A stretch of DNA of 8,308 nucleotides, from assembly GCA_002788865.1 (NCBI GenBank), contig PFSC01000050.1, positions 1 through 8,308 of the forward strand. Reading direction: 5' to 3'. The notes below the pieces were generated by a model. The model was not told where the DNA came from and did not search any database. It worked only from the letters and a program-made list of their open reading frames with translations. Each line of letters starts with the position of its first letter. The stretch's first letter is position 1. The position numbers were made by a program, and so were the translations under genes. The DNA is from Candidatus Roizmanbacteria bacterium CG_4_9_14_0_2_um_filter_39_13 (GTDB taxonomy: Bacteria; Patescibacteriota; Microgenomatia; UBA1406; GWC2-37-13). This document shows, piece by piece, positions 1 through 5,927 of the stretch.

Positions 1-31
1 GAATGGATTCCCGCCTTCGCGGGAATGACAA
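1..31. repeat. dRS3-like palindromic repeat, copy 1
   Basis: Bases 5-31 match bases 4941-4967 exactly, as reverse complement, over 27 bases. The core (8-27) is a perfect 8-bp inverted repeat around a 4-base loop and fits ATTCCC-N8-GGGAAT, the pattern described for Neisseria dRS3 elements. Similar hairpins are scattered through many bacterial genomes. It lies 57 bases past the stop of the nucleotidyltransferase gene, at the 3' end of the gene run. No T-tract follows on the minus strand, so a classical intrinsic terminator is not supported. The element may continue beyond the window edge. Confidence 0.8.
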
Positions 32-87
32 CGTGTGTCAAGAAGAGTGAACTCTTACGAAATATATGAATGTATCGGAGAAGTGAG

Positions 88-810
88 TTATTTATTGCTA
101 TCTCGTGCTTTTTCTGCCCAGTAATTATTCACTTTCAACAAACTGTCAAATGTACCTGCATCTTCCCAAATTCCTGATAGAGTTGTGACTTTCAGCTCAC
201 CTGATGGAAGATATTGGTTGATTACATCTGGAATTTCTATTTCATCACGTGCTGAAGGCTTCACATTCTTGGCAAATTTTGAAGCTCTATTGTCGAGTAT
301 ATAGAGTCCGACCATTGCGTAATCACTTTTTGGGATCTGTGGTTTTTCCATAATCGAGAGTACGTTTTGATGTTCGTCAAACTCAATCACGGCATACCGT
401 TGAGGATCTTGTACCTTTTTGGCAAAGACATGCCCTCCGCTTTGAAAATTCTGAACGACCGAGGAAAAATTCTCATCAAAAATATTGTCTCCGAGAATCA
501 TTGTGACATTATCATTTCCAATAAAGTGCTCGCCGATTATGAACGCATCTGCAAGTCCTCGAGGTTCCTCTTGGATTTCATAGGTAAATTTTGCTCCAAA
601 ATCTGATCCTGTTCCAAGGAGATTCAAGAACTGTCCAGCATATTCAGGTGCAATAATAATGAGAATATCTTGTATTCCAGCCTGAGTAAGCGTTTCAATG
701 GGGTGGAAAATCATCGGCTTGTCATAGACAGGTAAAAGCTGTTTTGAGGTGATTTTTGTGAGTGGTCGAAGTCGTGTAGCGCGACCTCCAGCAAGAATGA
801 TTCCTTTCAT
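88..810 (-). CDS. Short RmlA-type sugar-1-phosphate nucleotidyltransferase
   Basis: A 240-residue cytoplasmic enzyme expected to join a sugar-1-phosphate to an NTP (for RmlA, glucose-1-phosphate plus dTTP), giving an activated sugar for surface polysaccharide. The N-terminal nucleotide-binding loop is AGGRATRLRP (7-16), followed by KQLLPVYDKPMI (23-34). The metal aspartates are D108 in LGDNIF and D217 in WEDAGT, and EKP lies at 155-157. Similarity to RmlA/RffH runs over the whole length (for example PSARxExEI at 185-193). The protein stops about 50 residues short of classical RmlA (about 290), lacking the C-terminal part. The usual GGxGTRL loop has Ala (A11) for the last Gly. No rmlB, rmlC or rmlD is in the window, so the sugar and base are uncertain. 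It starts 6 bases after the preceding stop, without a clear Shine-Dalgarno sequence. It could equally be a UTP- or CTP-using relative. Confidence 0.9.
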   Translation of the reverse strand: MKGIILAGGRATRLRPLTKITSKQLLPVYDKPMIFHPIETLTQAGIQDILIIIAPEYAGQFLNLLGTGSDFGAKFTYEIQEEPRGLADAFIIGEHFIGNDNVTMILGDNIFDENFSSVVQNFQSGGHVFAKKVQDPQRYAVIEFDEHQNVLSIMEKPQIPKSDYAMVGLYILDNRASKFAKNVKPSARDEIEIPDVINQYLPSGELKVTTLSGIWEDAGTFDSLLKVNNYWAEKARDSNK

Positions 811-816
811 GTTTTG

Positions 817-1095
817 TTAGGGAAGAATGAATATCTTGAGTAAAAACAACAATGTAAATCCAATGAGGACATATTCTAACACAACTTTGAGGTGAATCGT
901 ATTTTCTATTATATGGTGATAAATCCCCCAGATGATATAAAATGTCACAAAAGAAAGGAGAATAATAAATTCAAGAAGTCGCTCTCCTTGGAAAATGCTG
1001 AGTGCAAGTACGAAGAAAACTCCGATTGTAATAAAGAGTAAATAATCAAAAGGATGTTTTTTTATTTCTTTTTGAATATGTTTGAATAGTTCCAT
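817..1095 (-). CDS. Small three-helix membrane protein, function unknown
   Basis: A 92-residue protein that is nearly all membrane. It has a charged N-terminus (residues 1-15, ending KKHPFDY) and three hydrophobic segments at about 17-34, 43-61 and 69-90. The loop between helices 2 and 3 carries a HH pair (YHHIIEN, about 59-65), and the second helix holds Tyr and Trp near its end. No enzymatic motif is recognised. The start lies three bases after the CAP gene stop and the next gene starts six bases after its end, so it is almost certainly co-transcribed with the CAP and nucleotidyltransferase genes. Packing within the gene run and a coherent membrane profile support a real gene. An accessory role for the CAP or VanZ-like membrane proteins is only a guess. 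Confidence 0.75.
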   Translation of the reverse strand: MELFKHIQKEIKKHPFDYLLFITIGVFFVLALSIFQGERLLEFIILLSFVTFYIIWGIYHHIIENTIHLKVVLEYVLIGFTLLFLLKIFILP

Positions 1096-1098
1096 ACG

Positions 1099-1974
1099 TT
1101 ATAAGATTGAGCCATTGATAACGATAAATGTTCCAATCATTACAAACCCAATGAAGAGAATATGAATTAAATTTTTTCCTTTGATGTGAATAAGATTCAG
1201 CTTCGATGCAAAATAGAAGTCAAGTATTAGTGCAAGAATCAAAACACTAAAGAATATGAGGTTCATATTCAAAAATGAGGTATAAAAGGGTATTTTTTTA
1301 GAATCTGCAAGAACAGATGATTGTGGCACTCTTTTTGCATGTGGGATGACTTCGACCTGAGAACTTTCTTGTTTGGCCTCAGATTTTGTTTCTGAAGCAG
1401 GGTAGAGTGGTTTGCCGAACTCTTGCACGACCAATGTGGTTTCTTCATCATTGAGTACGCCGTTTACTATTGCGAACCCAACATCGGTATATTCTTTTCG
1501 CAGTATATTTTCTCGATGTGTGGCTGAATCCATCCATGCTTGCATGACGCCATCACTAAAAAGAAAATTTTTTGCAAGATTTTCACCTGCATATTCATAC
1601 TGATATCCAGCATCAAGAATAAATTCCCAAGGTGTTTCACCCGATGGTCCATAATGTGACCAGTAATTTTTTTCAAACATGTCTTCACCCTTGGCTTGAG
1701 CAGCTTGTGAAAGTCTTTCGTTGTATAAAAGGGCTGGCAGATTGTTTTTTGCACGTTCTTCGTTGGTAAGCGTAAGTAGTTTTGTAGCAGAAATATCGGT
1801 TGCATATCCCAGAATAGATCCTGATGTGTTTTGTAGATGTGTTATCCCGACGGTGAGCACGAGCGCAAATACAAGATACACCGTGAGGAAATCATGATGA
1901 AGAATTTTTCCACGATAATTATTTGTGTTTTTAGGGAGGAAAAAGTGATAAATGGCTTCTTTAATTAGATTCAT
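1099..1974 (-). CDS. CAP-domain (SCP/PR1-like) membrane protein
   Basis: A 291-residue envelope protein. A short N-terminal segment precedes a membrane helix (about 30-48), followed by a CAP domain at about 65-188. Family landmarks are visible: NEERAKNNLPALLYNERLSQAA near its start, SHYGP with H107, GEN with E131, HRENIL with H153, and the final VVQEFG. H107, E131 and H153 match the conserved CAP cavity residues. A polar, probably disordered linker (190-235) leads to two more helices (about 238-256 and 269-289). Bacterial CAP proteins are widespread, but their activity is mostly unproven, so no reaction is assigned. The start overlaps the VanZ-like stop as ATGA, and GAGGA sits seven bases upstream, so translation is probably coupled. 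The extra C-terminal helices fix the domain between two membrane anchors, unlike simple secreted CAP proteins. Confidence 0.92.
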   Translation of the reverse strand: MNLIKEAIYHFFLPKNTNNYRGKILHHDFLTVYLVFALVLTVGITHLQNTSGSILGYATDISATKLLTLTNEERAKNNLPALLYNERLSQAAQAKGEDMFEKNYWSHYGPSGETPWEFILDAGYQYEYAGENLAKNFLFSDGVMQAWMDSATHRENILRKEYTDVGFAIVNGVLNDEETTLVVQEFGKPLYPASETKSEAKQESSQVEVIPHAKRVPQSSVLADSKKIPFYTSFLNMNLIFFSVLILALILDFYFASKLNLIHIKGKNLIHILFIGFVMIGTFIVINGSIL

Positions 1975-2363
1975 AAGAATATCCTCAACTTTTTGAAGTT
2001 AGTTTTAGTATACATAAAACATAATCCTATGCCAATTGTATCTATAAATATATCTCGCGAAGATCCTTCTCGTGTTGGGACAAAAGTTTGGTGTGTTTCA
2101 TCAGAAATTGCAAAAAGCAATGTGGCTATGCCCGCATAGATAAATGCACGGCTTGTCTTTTCTGTGGAGTATGCATTGAATGCGCGAAAAAAGAAAAAGT
2201 ATAAAACCCCATACTCCATAACATGGAGAGTTTTAAAGATGATGAAGTTTATGATAAATTCTTCTGATATTCCAATTCGTTGCCTTGATGAAAGAGAAAA
2301 GATAAAAATCATGAGTACAATAGGTGGAAGCCAGTAAAATAATAGTCCTCGAATTTGTCGCAT
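1971..2363 (-). CDS. VanZ-like family membrane protein
   Basis: A 130-residue integral membrane protein with hydrophobic stretches at about 7-24, 36-62, 74-88 and 104-118. VanZ family signatures are clear: SLSS after helix 1 (23-26), KTLHVMEYGVLY with H47, E50 and Y51, and DETHQTFVPTREGSSRD (88-104) with D88, E89, H91, Q92, R98 and D104, followed by D108. VanZ gives low-level teicoplanin resistance in enterococci, but most family members have no known job, so resistance should not be inferred here. The gene begins four bases after the LTD gene stop and overlaps the CAP gene start by four bases. No Shine-Dalgarno sequence precedes it. A weak TTGGCT-18-TATATT pair (2402-2397 and 2378-2373) lies just upstream but is not strong enough to call. 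Confidence 0.9.
   Translation of the reverse strand: MRQIRGLLFYWLPPIVLMIFIFSLSSRQRIGISEEFIINFIIFKTLHVMEYGVLYFFFFRAFNAYSTEKTSRAFIYAGIATLLFAISDETHQTFVPTREGSSRDIFIDTIGIGLCFMYTKTNFKKLRIFL
1975..1986 (-). promoter_or_regulatory. Ribosome binding site of the CAP gene
   Basis: On the minus strand GAGGA (1986-1982) lies seven bases before the ATG at 1974, inside the end of the VanZ-like gene, which overlaps the CAP gene as ATGA. This is one of only two clear Shine-Dalgarno sequences in the window. It supports ATG 1974 as the start and coupled translation. Confidence 0.65.
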
Positions 2364-2367
2364 GATG

Positions 2368-3651
2368 TTATGAATATATCATTTTTGTCACCAAAGAGCC
2401 AATAGAAAGTAGTGAGTAGCTTGCTGCAAGAAGCGGAAGATATCCAGGAGATGCGTGGGGATCAATTTGCGAAGTTGTTGCAGAGAGAACAGATTGCTCA
2501 GATTCTACGGTACCTTCTCTGAAAATTGTCGGAGGTGTGACTGCTATTGCATATGATTTGAGAGAAGAGTTTGATGTCGATGACTGGCTGGATCGAGTTG
2601 AATCTTTTGTTTTTGAAGTGCTTACTGTCGCTTCGGAGCTTGTTTGTGTTGATTTTGTTGACGGTTGCCAGCCTTGCGTGCATGCAGTATTTTGAGTGTT
2701 TTTTGATGGTTGCTGGAGGCAAAAAATATCATTTTTTAGCTCAGACCATCCCCAAGTTTTTCCTGACTCAGAATAGTCATATGTGAATGTATTTTTTTCA
2801 TTTCCACTAAAATCAAGGAGACCAACAGTATCTCCTGAGTTATTGAATATAGAAGTGGACAACTCTATGACACCATATGATTTTGCAGAGATTGTAATCG
2901 ATATTTTTTTTGGTGATGATCCGCTATCTGCAATATCGTCGATGTACCAATCAGAAAGTGTTACTGAAAAATCATTATCATTGTATAGCTCCACCCATTC
3001 TTTTTCTCCGGTGTTTGGCGCGACCATTGCTTCACTTATGTAAATGTTGTTATAGTTGGGAAGGGGAGTAGGCGTCGTGGAGGGAGCGCTAAAAACCGTC
3101 GTGACTATCGTTGACTCCGTATATTCTTCCATAGTGATATCATCAAAGTATGCTATTCCGTTTTTAACATATAGACGTATTTCTGCTGAAGCCGCGGATT
3201 CAGGAGAAGTAACTATAAAGTCTAATAAAGACCAATTGACAATAGTATTGATTTTTGTTGAGTTGTTGGTTGTTGGTAGTTGAGAAGTTTTCCCCTCTTC
3301 ATACCAAGCAATACGGATATATGCTTCTTCTGGTGCTGTTAGTGTTTTTACATATCCATTAATTTTATATTGTTGTCCACCTGTAACGGCGTTTATTTTT
3401 TGTTTAATACCATGAGAGCTTTCGGTAGTAGTGACTTTGAGACTGGCCGATTGCGATCCTTCATATTTTTCGCCGGAAACAGAGGTGATTTCTAGGCTTG
3501 CAACATTTGTTGTAGTGGGAGTCCACATATTTTGTCCATTTTCAAATCCATTGTTTTGGATCAAATTCGCGGCCGATACTGAATGCGGAAAGAACACAAA
3601 ATACAGAAAGATGATTACAGAATAAATTTTGAATTTAGTTTGGATAAACAT
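2368..3651 (-). CDS. Surface protein: signal peptide, CBM-like, LTD domain, C-terminal helix
   Basis: A 427-residue exported protein. Residues 1-27 form a signal peptide ending SVSA-A. Residues 28-176 resemble a CBM4/9-type jelly roll (LIQNNGFENG at 30-39, QKINAVTGGQQYKINGYV at 84-101, AYFDDITMEE at 167-176). After a Thr/Pro linker, residues 201-320 form a lamin-tail domain (LTD): IYISEAMVAPNTGEKEWVELYN, then LSDWYIDD, GDTVGLLD and WGWSEL. A Ser/Thr-rich, probably disordered stretch (330-400) reaches a C-terminal hydrophobic helix (403-420) with a short tail, suggesting a membrane-tethered stalk. No catalytic motif is visible. In bacteria LTD domains occur on exported proteins and are often taken as binding modules, so adhesion or wall binding is inferred. 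The ATG overlaps the M23 gene end by 17 bases and no Shine-Dalgarno sequence is seen, so translation may be coupled. Confidence 0.85.
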   Translation of the reverse strand: MFIQTKFKIYSVIIFLYFVFFPHSVSAANLIQNNGFENGQNMWTPTTTNVASLEITSVSGEKYEGSQSASLKVTTTESSHGIKQKINAVTGGQQYKINGYVKTLTAPEEAYIRIAWYEEGKTSQLPTTNNSTKINTIVNWSLLDFIVTSPESAASAEIRLYVKNGIAYFDDITMEEYTESTIVTTVFSAPSTTPTPLPNYNNIYISEAMVAPNTGEKEWVELYNDNDFSVTLSDWYIDDIADSGSSPKKISITISAKSYGVIELSTSIFNNSGDTVGLLDFSGNEKNTFTYDYSESGKTWGWSELKNDIFCLQQPSKNTQNTACTQGWQPSTKSTQTSSEATVSTSKTKDSTRSSQSSTSNSSLKSYAIAVTPPTIFREGTVESEQSVLSATTSQIDPHASPGYLPLLAASYSLLSIGSLVTKMIYS

Positions 3652-4825
3652 GTAAATAAAGTGTACTAATATTTGAATCCTTGTGTTGGAGTCTCACGTA
3701 CGAGAGGGCGCATCCGTTAAAGCCACTGTAGGTTCCTTTATAAAGTGTACCATCTTCAACAGCTGAGACGTTGTTTGATGCTCCTGTGATATCAATACCA
3801 TTATGAGATGGATACCAAGAATATGTTCTAACAAACCATGTATTTCCAAACCCCTGATGGAGAGAAATTGTAGGCGGTAAAGGCCAATCCCAGGAGCCTG
3901 ACGGATTAAATGCGTCTCCATTCGAATCATTCACATAATCAACTGATTTGAGCTTACTAAAAGGGTCAATAACAGAATCTCCTTCTTTTACAATGAAATG
4001 TAAATGTCTTCCATTTGAATTGCATGATTTTCCAGAAATAAGAGTTGCGATCGTTTCGCCTTTGGTGACATTTCGTAATTCAGTTTCAGAACCACCACCA
4101 GAGGTGATTTGTTGAATTGCTACATATTCTGCCTTTGCTTGTTGGAGAAGATTTTGATACACAGATTCGCTATTTTGCGTGTCTGTAAGAATTTTTTTCT
4201 TCTGATCCTTTTGTTGGTCAAGCACGACTTTTTGCTGTTGTAATGTAGTTTGAAGCTCATCCAACTGTTCTACTTTTTTCTCACGAAGATCTTTTTGTTC
4301 AATAAAATTTGATTTAGCCTCCTGAACTTGAAGGAGTGATTTTTGATTTCTGTTTCGTGCAAGATCATAATATTTGAGTCGATTTACGAGCTTTGAGGTA
4401 TTTTTACTATCAAGAACAAGATCAACAAGTGTCACATCGCGATTTTTATATCCTGCCACAATACGTTCAAGAAGCTGTTTTGACAATGTATCGAGCGAAT
4501 TATCCAAACTACTTATTCTCACTCCAAGGACGTTGATTTCTTTTTCCGAATTTACGATTTTTTCCTCTGTTTCATTTATTCGAAGTTCAGCTAGATGCAT
4601 TTGAGTATCCATGTAGCTAATCTGAGCTGAAAGGGTATTTTTTTGACTCTTTACTTCTGTAAGTTTTTTCTCAAGCTCTTGAATTTTGCTTTCAAGGTCA
4701 GATGTATTGCTTGTCGATGGAATCGCTGTCGCCGATGGAGTTTGTGCCAAAAGATATGGAGAAAAGAAGGAAATGATACCAATGCATATGAGGAAAGAAA
4801 TAAATATAGTTAATCTTTGTTTCAT
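3635..4825 (-). CDS. Secreted coiled-coil M23 peptidase with permuted catalytic motifs
   Basis: A 396-residue protein with a signal peptide (about 1-28, ending LLAQ), a long coiled coil (about 42-238, rich in Gln, Lys, Glu and Leu) and a C-terminal M23/LytM region. M23 enzymes are zinc peptidases cutting peptidoglycan cross-bridges or stem peptides. Canonical order is HxxxD, YxH, HxH. Here GRHLHF (H274, H276) comes first, then SHNGID (H341, D345), then LYLHV (H392), four residues before the stop. All five expected residues are present, so the domain looks circularly permuted rather than decayed. The EnvC/PcsB/CwlO-like coiled coil and position just after ftsX suggest control by FtsEX. ATG 4825 is chosen because a signal peptide begins there and a promoter-like sequence ends just upstream; a TTG at 4870 would put 15 polar residues before it. 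Cys268 and Cys372 may pair. Family assignment is firm; activity is unproven. Confidence 0.9.
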   Translation of the reverse strand: MKQRLTIFISFLICIGIISFFSPYLLAQTPSATAIPSTSNTSDLESKIQELEKKLTEVKSQKNTLSAQISYMDTQMHLAELRINETEEKIVNSEKEINVLGVRISSLDNSLDTLSKQLLERIVAGYKNRDVTLVDLVLDSKNTSKLVNRLKYYDLARNRNQKSLLQVQEAKSNFIEQKDLREKKVEQLDELQTTLQQQKVVLDQQKDQKKKILTDTQNSESVYQNLLQQAKAEYVAIQQITSGGGSETELRNVTKGETIATLISGKSCNSNGRHLHFIVKEGDSVIDPFSKLKSVDYVNDSNGDAFNPSGSWDWPLPPTISLHQGFGNTWFVRTYSWYPSHNGIDITGASNNVSAVEDGTLYKGTYSGFNGCALSYVRLQHKDSNISTLYLHVYPN

Positions 4826-4863
4826 GTGAACACATTGTAATTGATCACGCACCAAACTCGCAA
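4826..4863 (-). promoter_or_regulatory. Candidate promoter of the M23 gene, near-leaderless
   Basis: On the minus strand TTGCGA (4863-4858; TTG and final A match) is followed after 18 bases by TACAAT (4839-4834; five of six -10 bases). Seven bases past the -10 is 4827, two bases before the ATG at 4825. No Shine-Dalgarno sequence is present. Together with the repeat region separating this gene from ftsX, this suggests the M23-to-nucleotidyltransferase run can start its own transcript. Confidence 0.5.
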
Positions 4864-4912
4864 GTAACAATACCTACGTCTTGCAGTATTGATCTCATCT
4901 TGGGTCTAATTT

Positions 4913-5036
4913 CCCGACGCTCTGTGTCGTAATACTCAACTTGTCATTCCCGCGAAGGCGGGAATCCAGACTGGATCCCGAATCAAGTTCGGGATGACAC
5001 AAGATACCCCGATGCTCTGTGTCGGTGGAGTATTAT
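4913..5036. repeat. Nested repeat region between ftsX and the M23 gene
   Basis: This non-coding stretch has three layers. The outer layer is an 8-base inverted pair, TAATACTC (4930-4937) and GAGTATTA (5028-5035). The second is a 17-base direct repeat, CCCGAYGCTCTGTGTCG, at 4913-4929 and 5008-5024, with one mismatch (C at 4918, T at 5013). The centre is the two-hairpin palindrome annotated separately. It begins directly at the ftsX stop and ends 87 bases before the M23 ATG. No long T-tract follows any hairpin on the minus strand. The structure resembles small non-coding mobile palindromes (REP or MITE-like), but no transposase is nearby. Confidence 0.7.
4942..4999. repeat. Two-hairpin palindromic element, dRS3-like, copy 2
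   Basis: The element starts TGTCAT (4942-4947) and ends with its complement ATGACA (4994-4999). Hairpin 1 (4946-4965) has a perfect 8-bp stem, ATTCCCGC with GCGGGAAT, and fits ATTCCC-N8-GGGAAT. Hairpin 2 (4975-4995) has a perfect 8-bp stem, ATCCCGAA with TTCGGGAT, around a 5-base loop. The hairpin-1 half recurs in opposite orientation at 5-31. Such GC-rich hairpins are conspicuous in this AT-rich DNA and are common dispersed repeats in many bacteria. Possible roles are mRNA 3'-end protection after ftsX or an insertion target. Confidence 0.8.
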
Positions 5037-5927
5037 TTATAAGTATCTATTGGTTGCAGAGAAGCTAGAGATCAAGGTGATACATAAACTAAAAATGGAG
5101 GTGACGGTAAGTGTTGCTATCGCAAATGTTAGATTGAATGGCCATACCTGAAGAGGCATGCCAGCGAGAGAAATGGTCAGATTCGGGATTCCATCAAAAT
5201 ATCCTTGTAGGAAAGTGTTCATTGAAATCAATGTCCCGATAAGAATGATGTTTGCAAATGCTGTAGCAAGTGCTCCAAGGAAGATACTTTCGCCTATAAA
5301 TGGCTTACGAATATACATGTTGGTCGCACCGAGCAGTTTGAGTATTCCGATCTCTTCCCTCTTTAAAGCTATTTTGAAAGATAGGGTAGTAGTGAGCACA
5401 ATTATTGACATAAACATCAAATAACTAAAAAATATCGCCGTAGTTTTTCGTACTTTTGAAGTGAGCTTCAGAAGATTGTCGATTATATCTTTTTGAAATT
5501 GAACCTCATCTACACCTGGTTGATTTTTCAGCATTTCCGCAAGCTCTGGAAGATATTCAGGCTTTGTGGCATCAATCTCGAGCGATGCAGGAAGGATCTC
5601 TGCCGAAGTCATCTCAAGGAGAAGCGGATCATTTTCCGTAAACTCTTTGTAGATCTCAAATGCCTCTTCTTTTGAAACATACTTTATTTCAGAAGTTTTA
5701 TTTGTATTTTTAATATTTTTCTGAACGGCTTGAATTTGTTCATCTTCTGCTTTCACCTGAAAATATACGATAACTCGTGGACGCGTTTCTACATAGTTTA
5801 GAAGTCCCTGAAGAAATGTTAGAGAAATAAATAAAAGACCAGAAAGGAGAAGTGTGAAAAATAGGACAGAGAGAGCTGCGAATGTTTGGTATGGTGTACG
5901 GCGTAGAGAGTTTACTATATCGTTCAT
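5037..5927 (-). CDS. ftsX: Cell-division ABC transporter permease FtsX
   Basis: The 296-residue membrane partner of FtsE. FtsEX uses ATP binding and hydrolysis to switch on periplasmic or extracellular wall hydrolases rather than to move a solute. The layout is classical: a cytoplasmic N-terminus (MNDIVNSLRRTPYQTF), helix 1 (about 17-45), an extracytoplasmic domain (about 46-160, containing RVIVYFQV and a GVDEVQF segment), helix 2 (164-185), a cytoplasmic coupling segment KREEIGILKLLGATNMYIRKPF (189-210), and helices at about 211-235 and 265-289. Length matches the family. It overlaps ftsE as ATGA and has a strong Shine-Dalgarno-like sequence inside the ftsE 3' end. The coiled-coil M23 protein encoded next is the obvious candidate hydrolase partner for its external domain. 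Confidence 0.96.
   Translation of the reverse strand: MNDIVNSLRRTPYQTFAALSVLFFTLLLSGLLFISLTFLQGLLNYVETRPRVIVYFQVKAEDEQIQAVQKNIKNTNKTSEIKYVSKEEAFEIYKEFTENDPLLLEMTSAEILPASLEIDATKPEYLPELAEMLKNQPGVDEVQFQKDIIDNLLKLTSKVRKTTAIFFSYLMFMSIIVLTTTLSFKIALKREEIGILKLLGATNMYIRKPFIGESIFLGALATAFANIILIGTLISMNTFLQGYFDGIPNLTISLAGMPLQVWPFNLTFAIATLTVTSIFSLCITLISSFSATNRYL

Noticed and set aside
40..60. Hairpin AAGAG-TTCA-CTCTT (minus strand) downstream of the nucleotidyltransferase gene as a terminator
   Set aside because: The stem is only 5 bp and AT-rich, and it is followed by CTTGACAC rather than a T-tract.
1971..2363. VanZ-like gene as a glycopeptide resistance gene
   Set aside because: No other van genes are present, and most VanZ-family members have no link to resistance.
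2364..2402. Promoter TTGGCT-18-TATATT before the VanZ-like gene
   Set aside because: The -35 matches only TTG, and the gene lies inside a tight co-directional run. It was kept as a remark only.
3635..3700. M23 protein as a truncated pseudogene lacking its C-terminal HLHF
   Set aside because: HLHF is present upstream with its usual flanking residues, so nothing is missing. The end also overlaps the next gene cleanly.
4942..4999. Central palindromes read as a classical intrinsic terminator for ftsX
   Set aside because: Stable stems are present but no run of T follows on the minus strand. The repeats also fit dispersed elements better.
4913..5024. Direct repeats read as a CRISPR array
   Set aside because: There are only two imperfect 17-base copies, about 78 bases apart, flanking a palindrome, with no cas genes.
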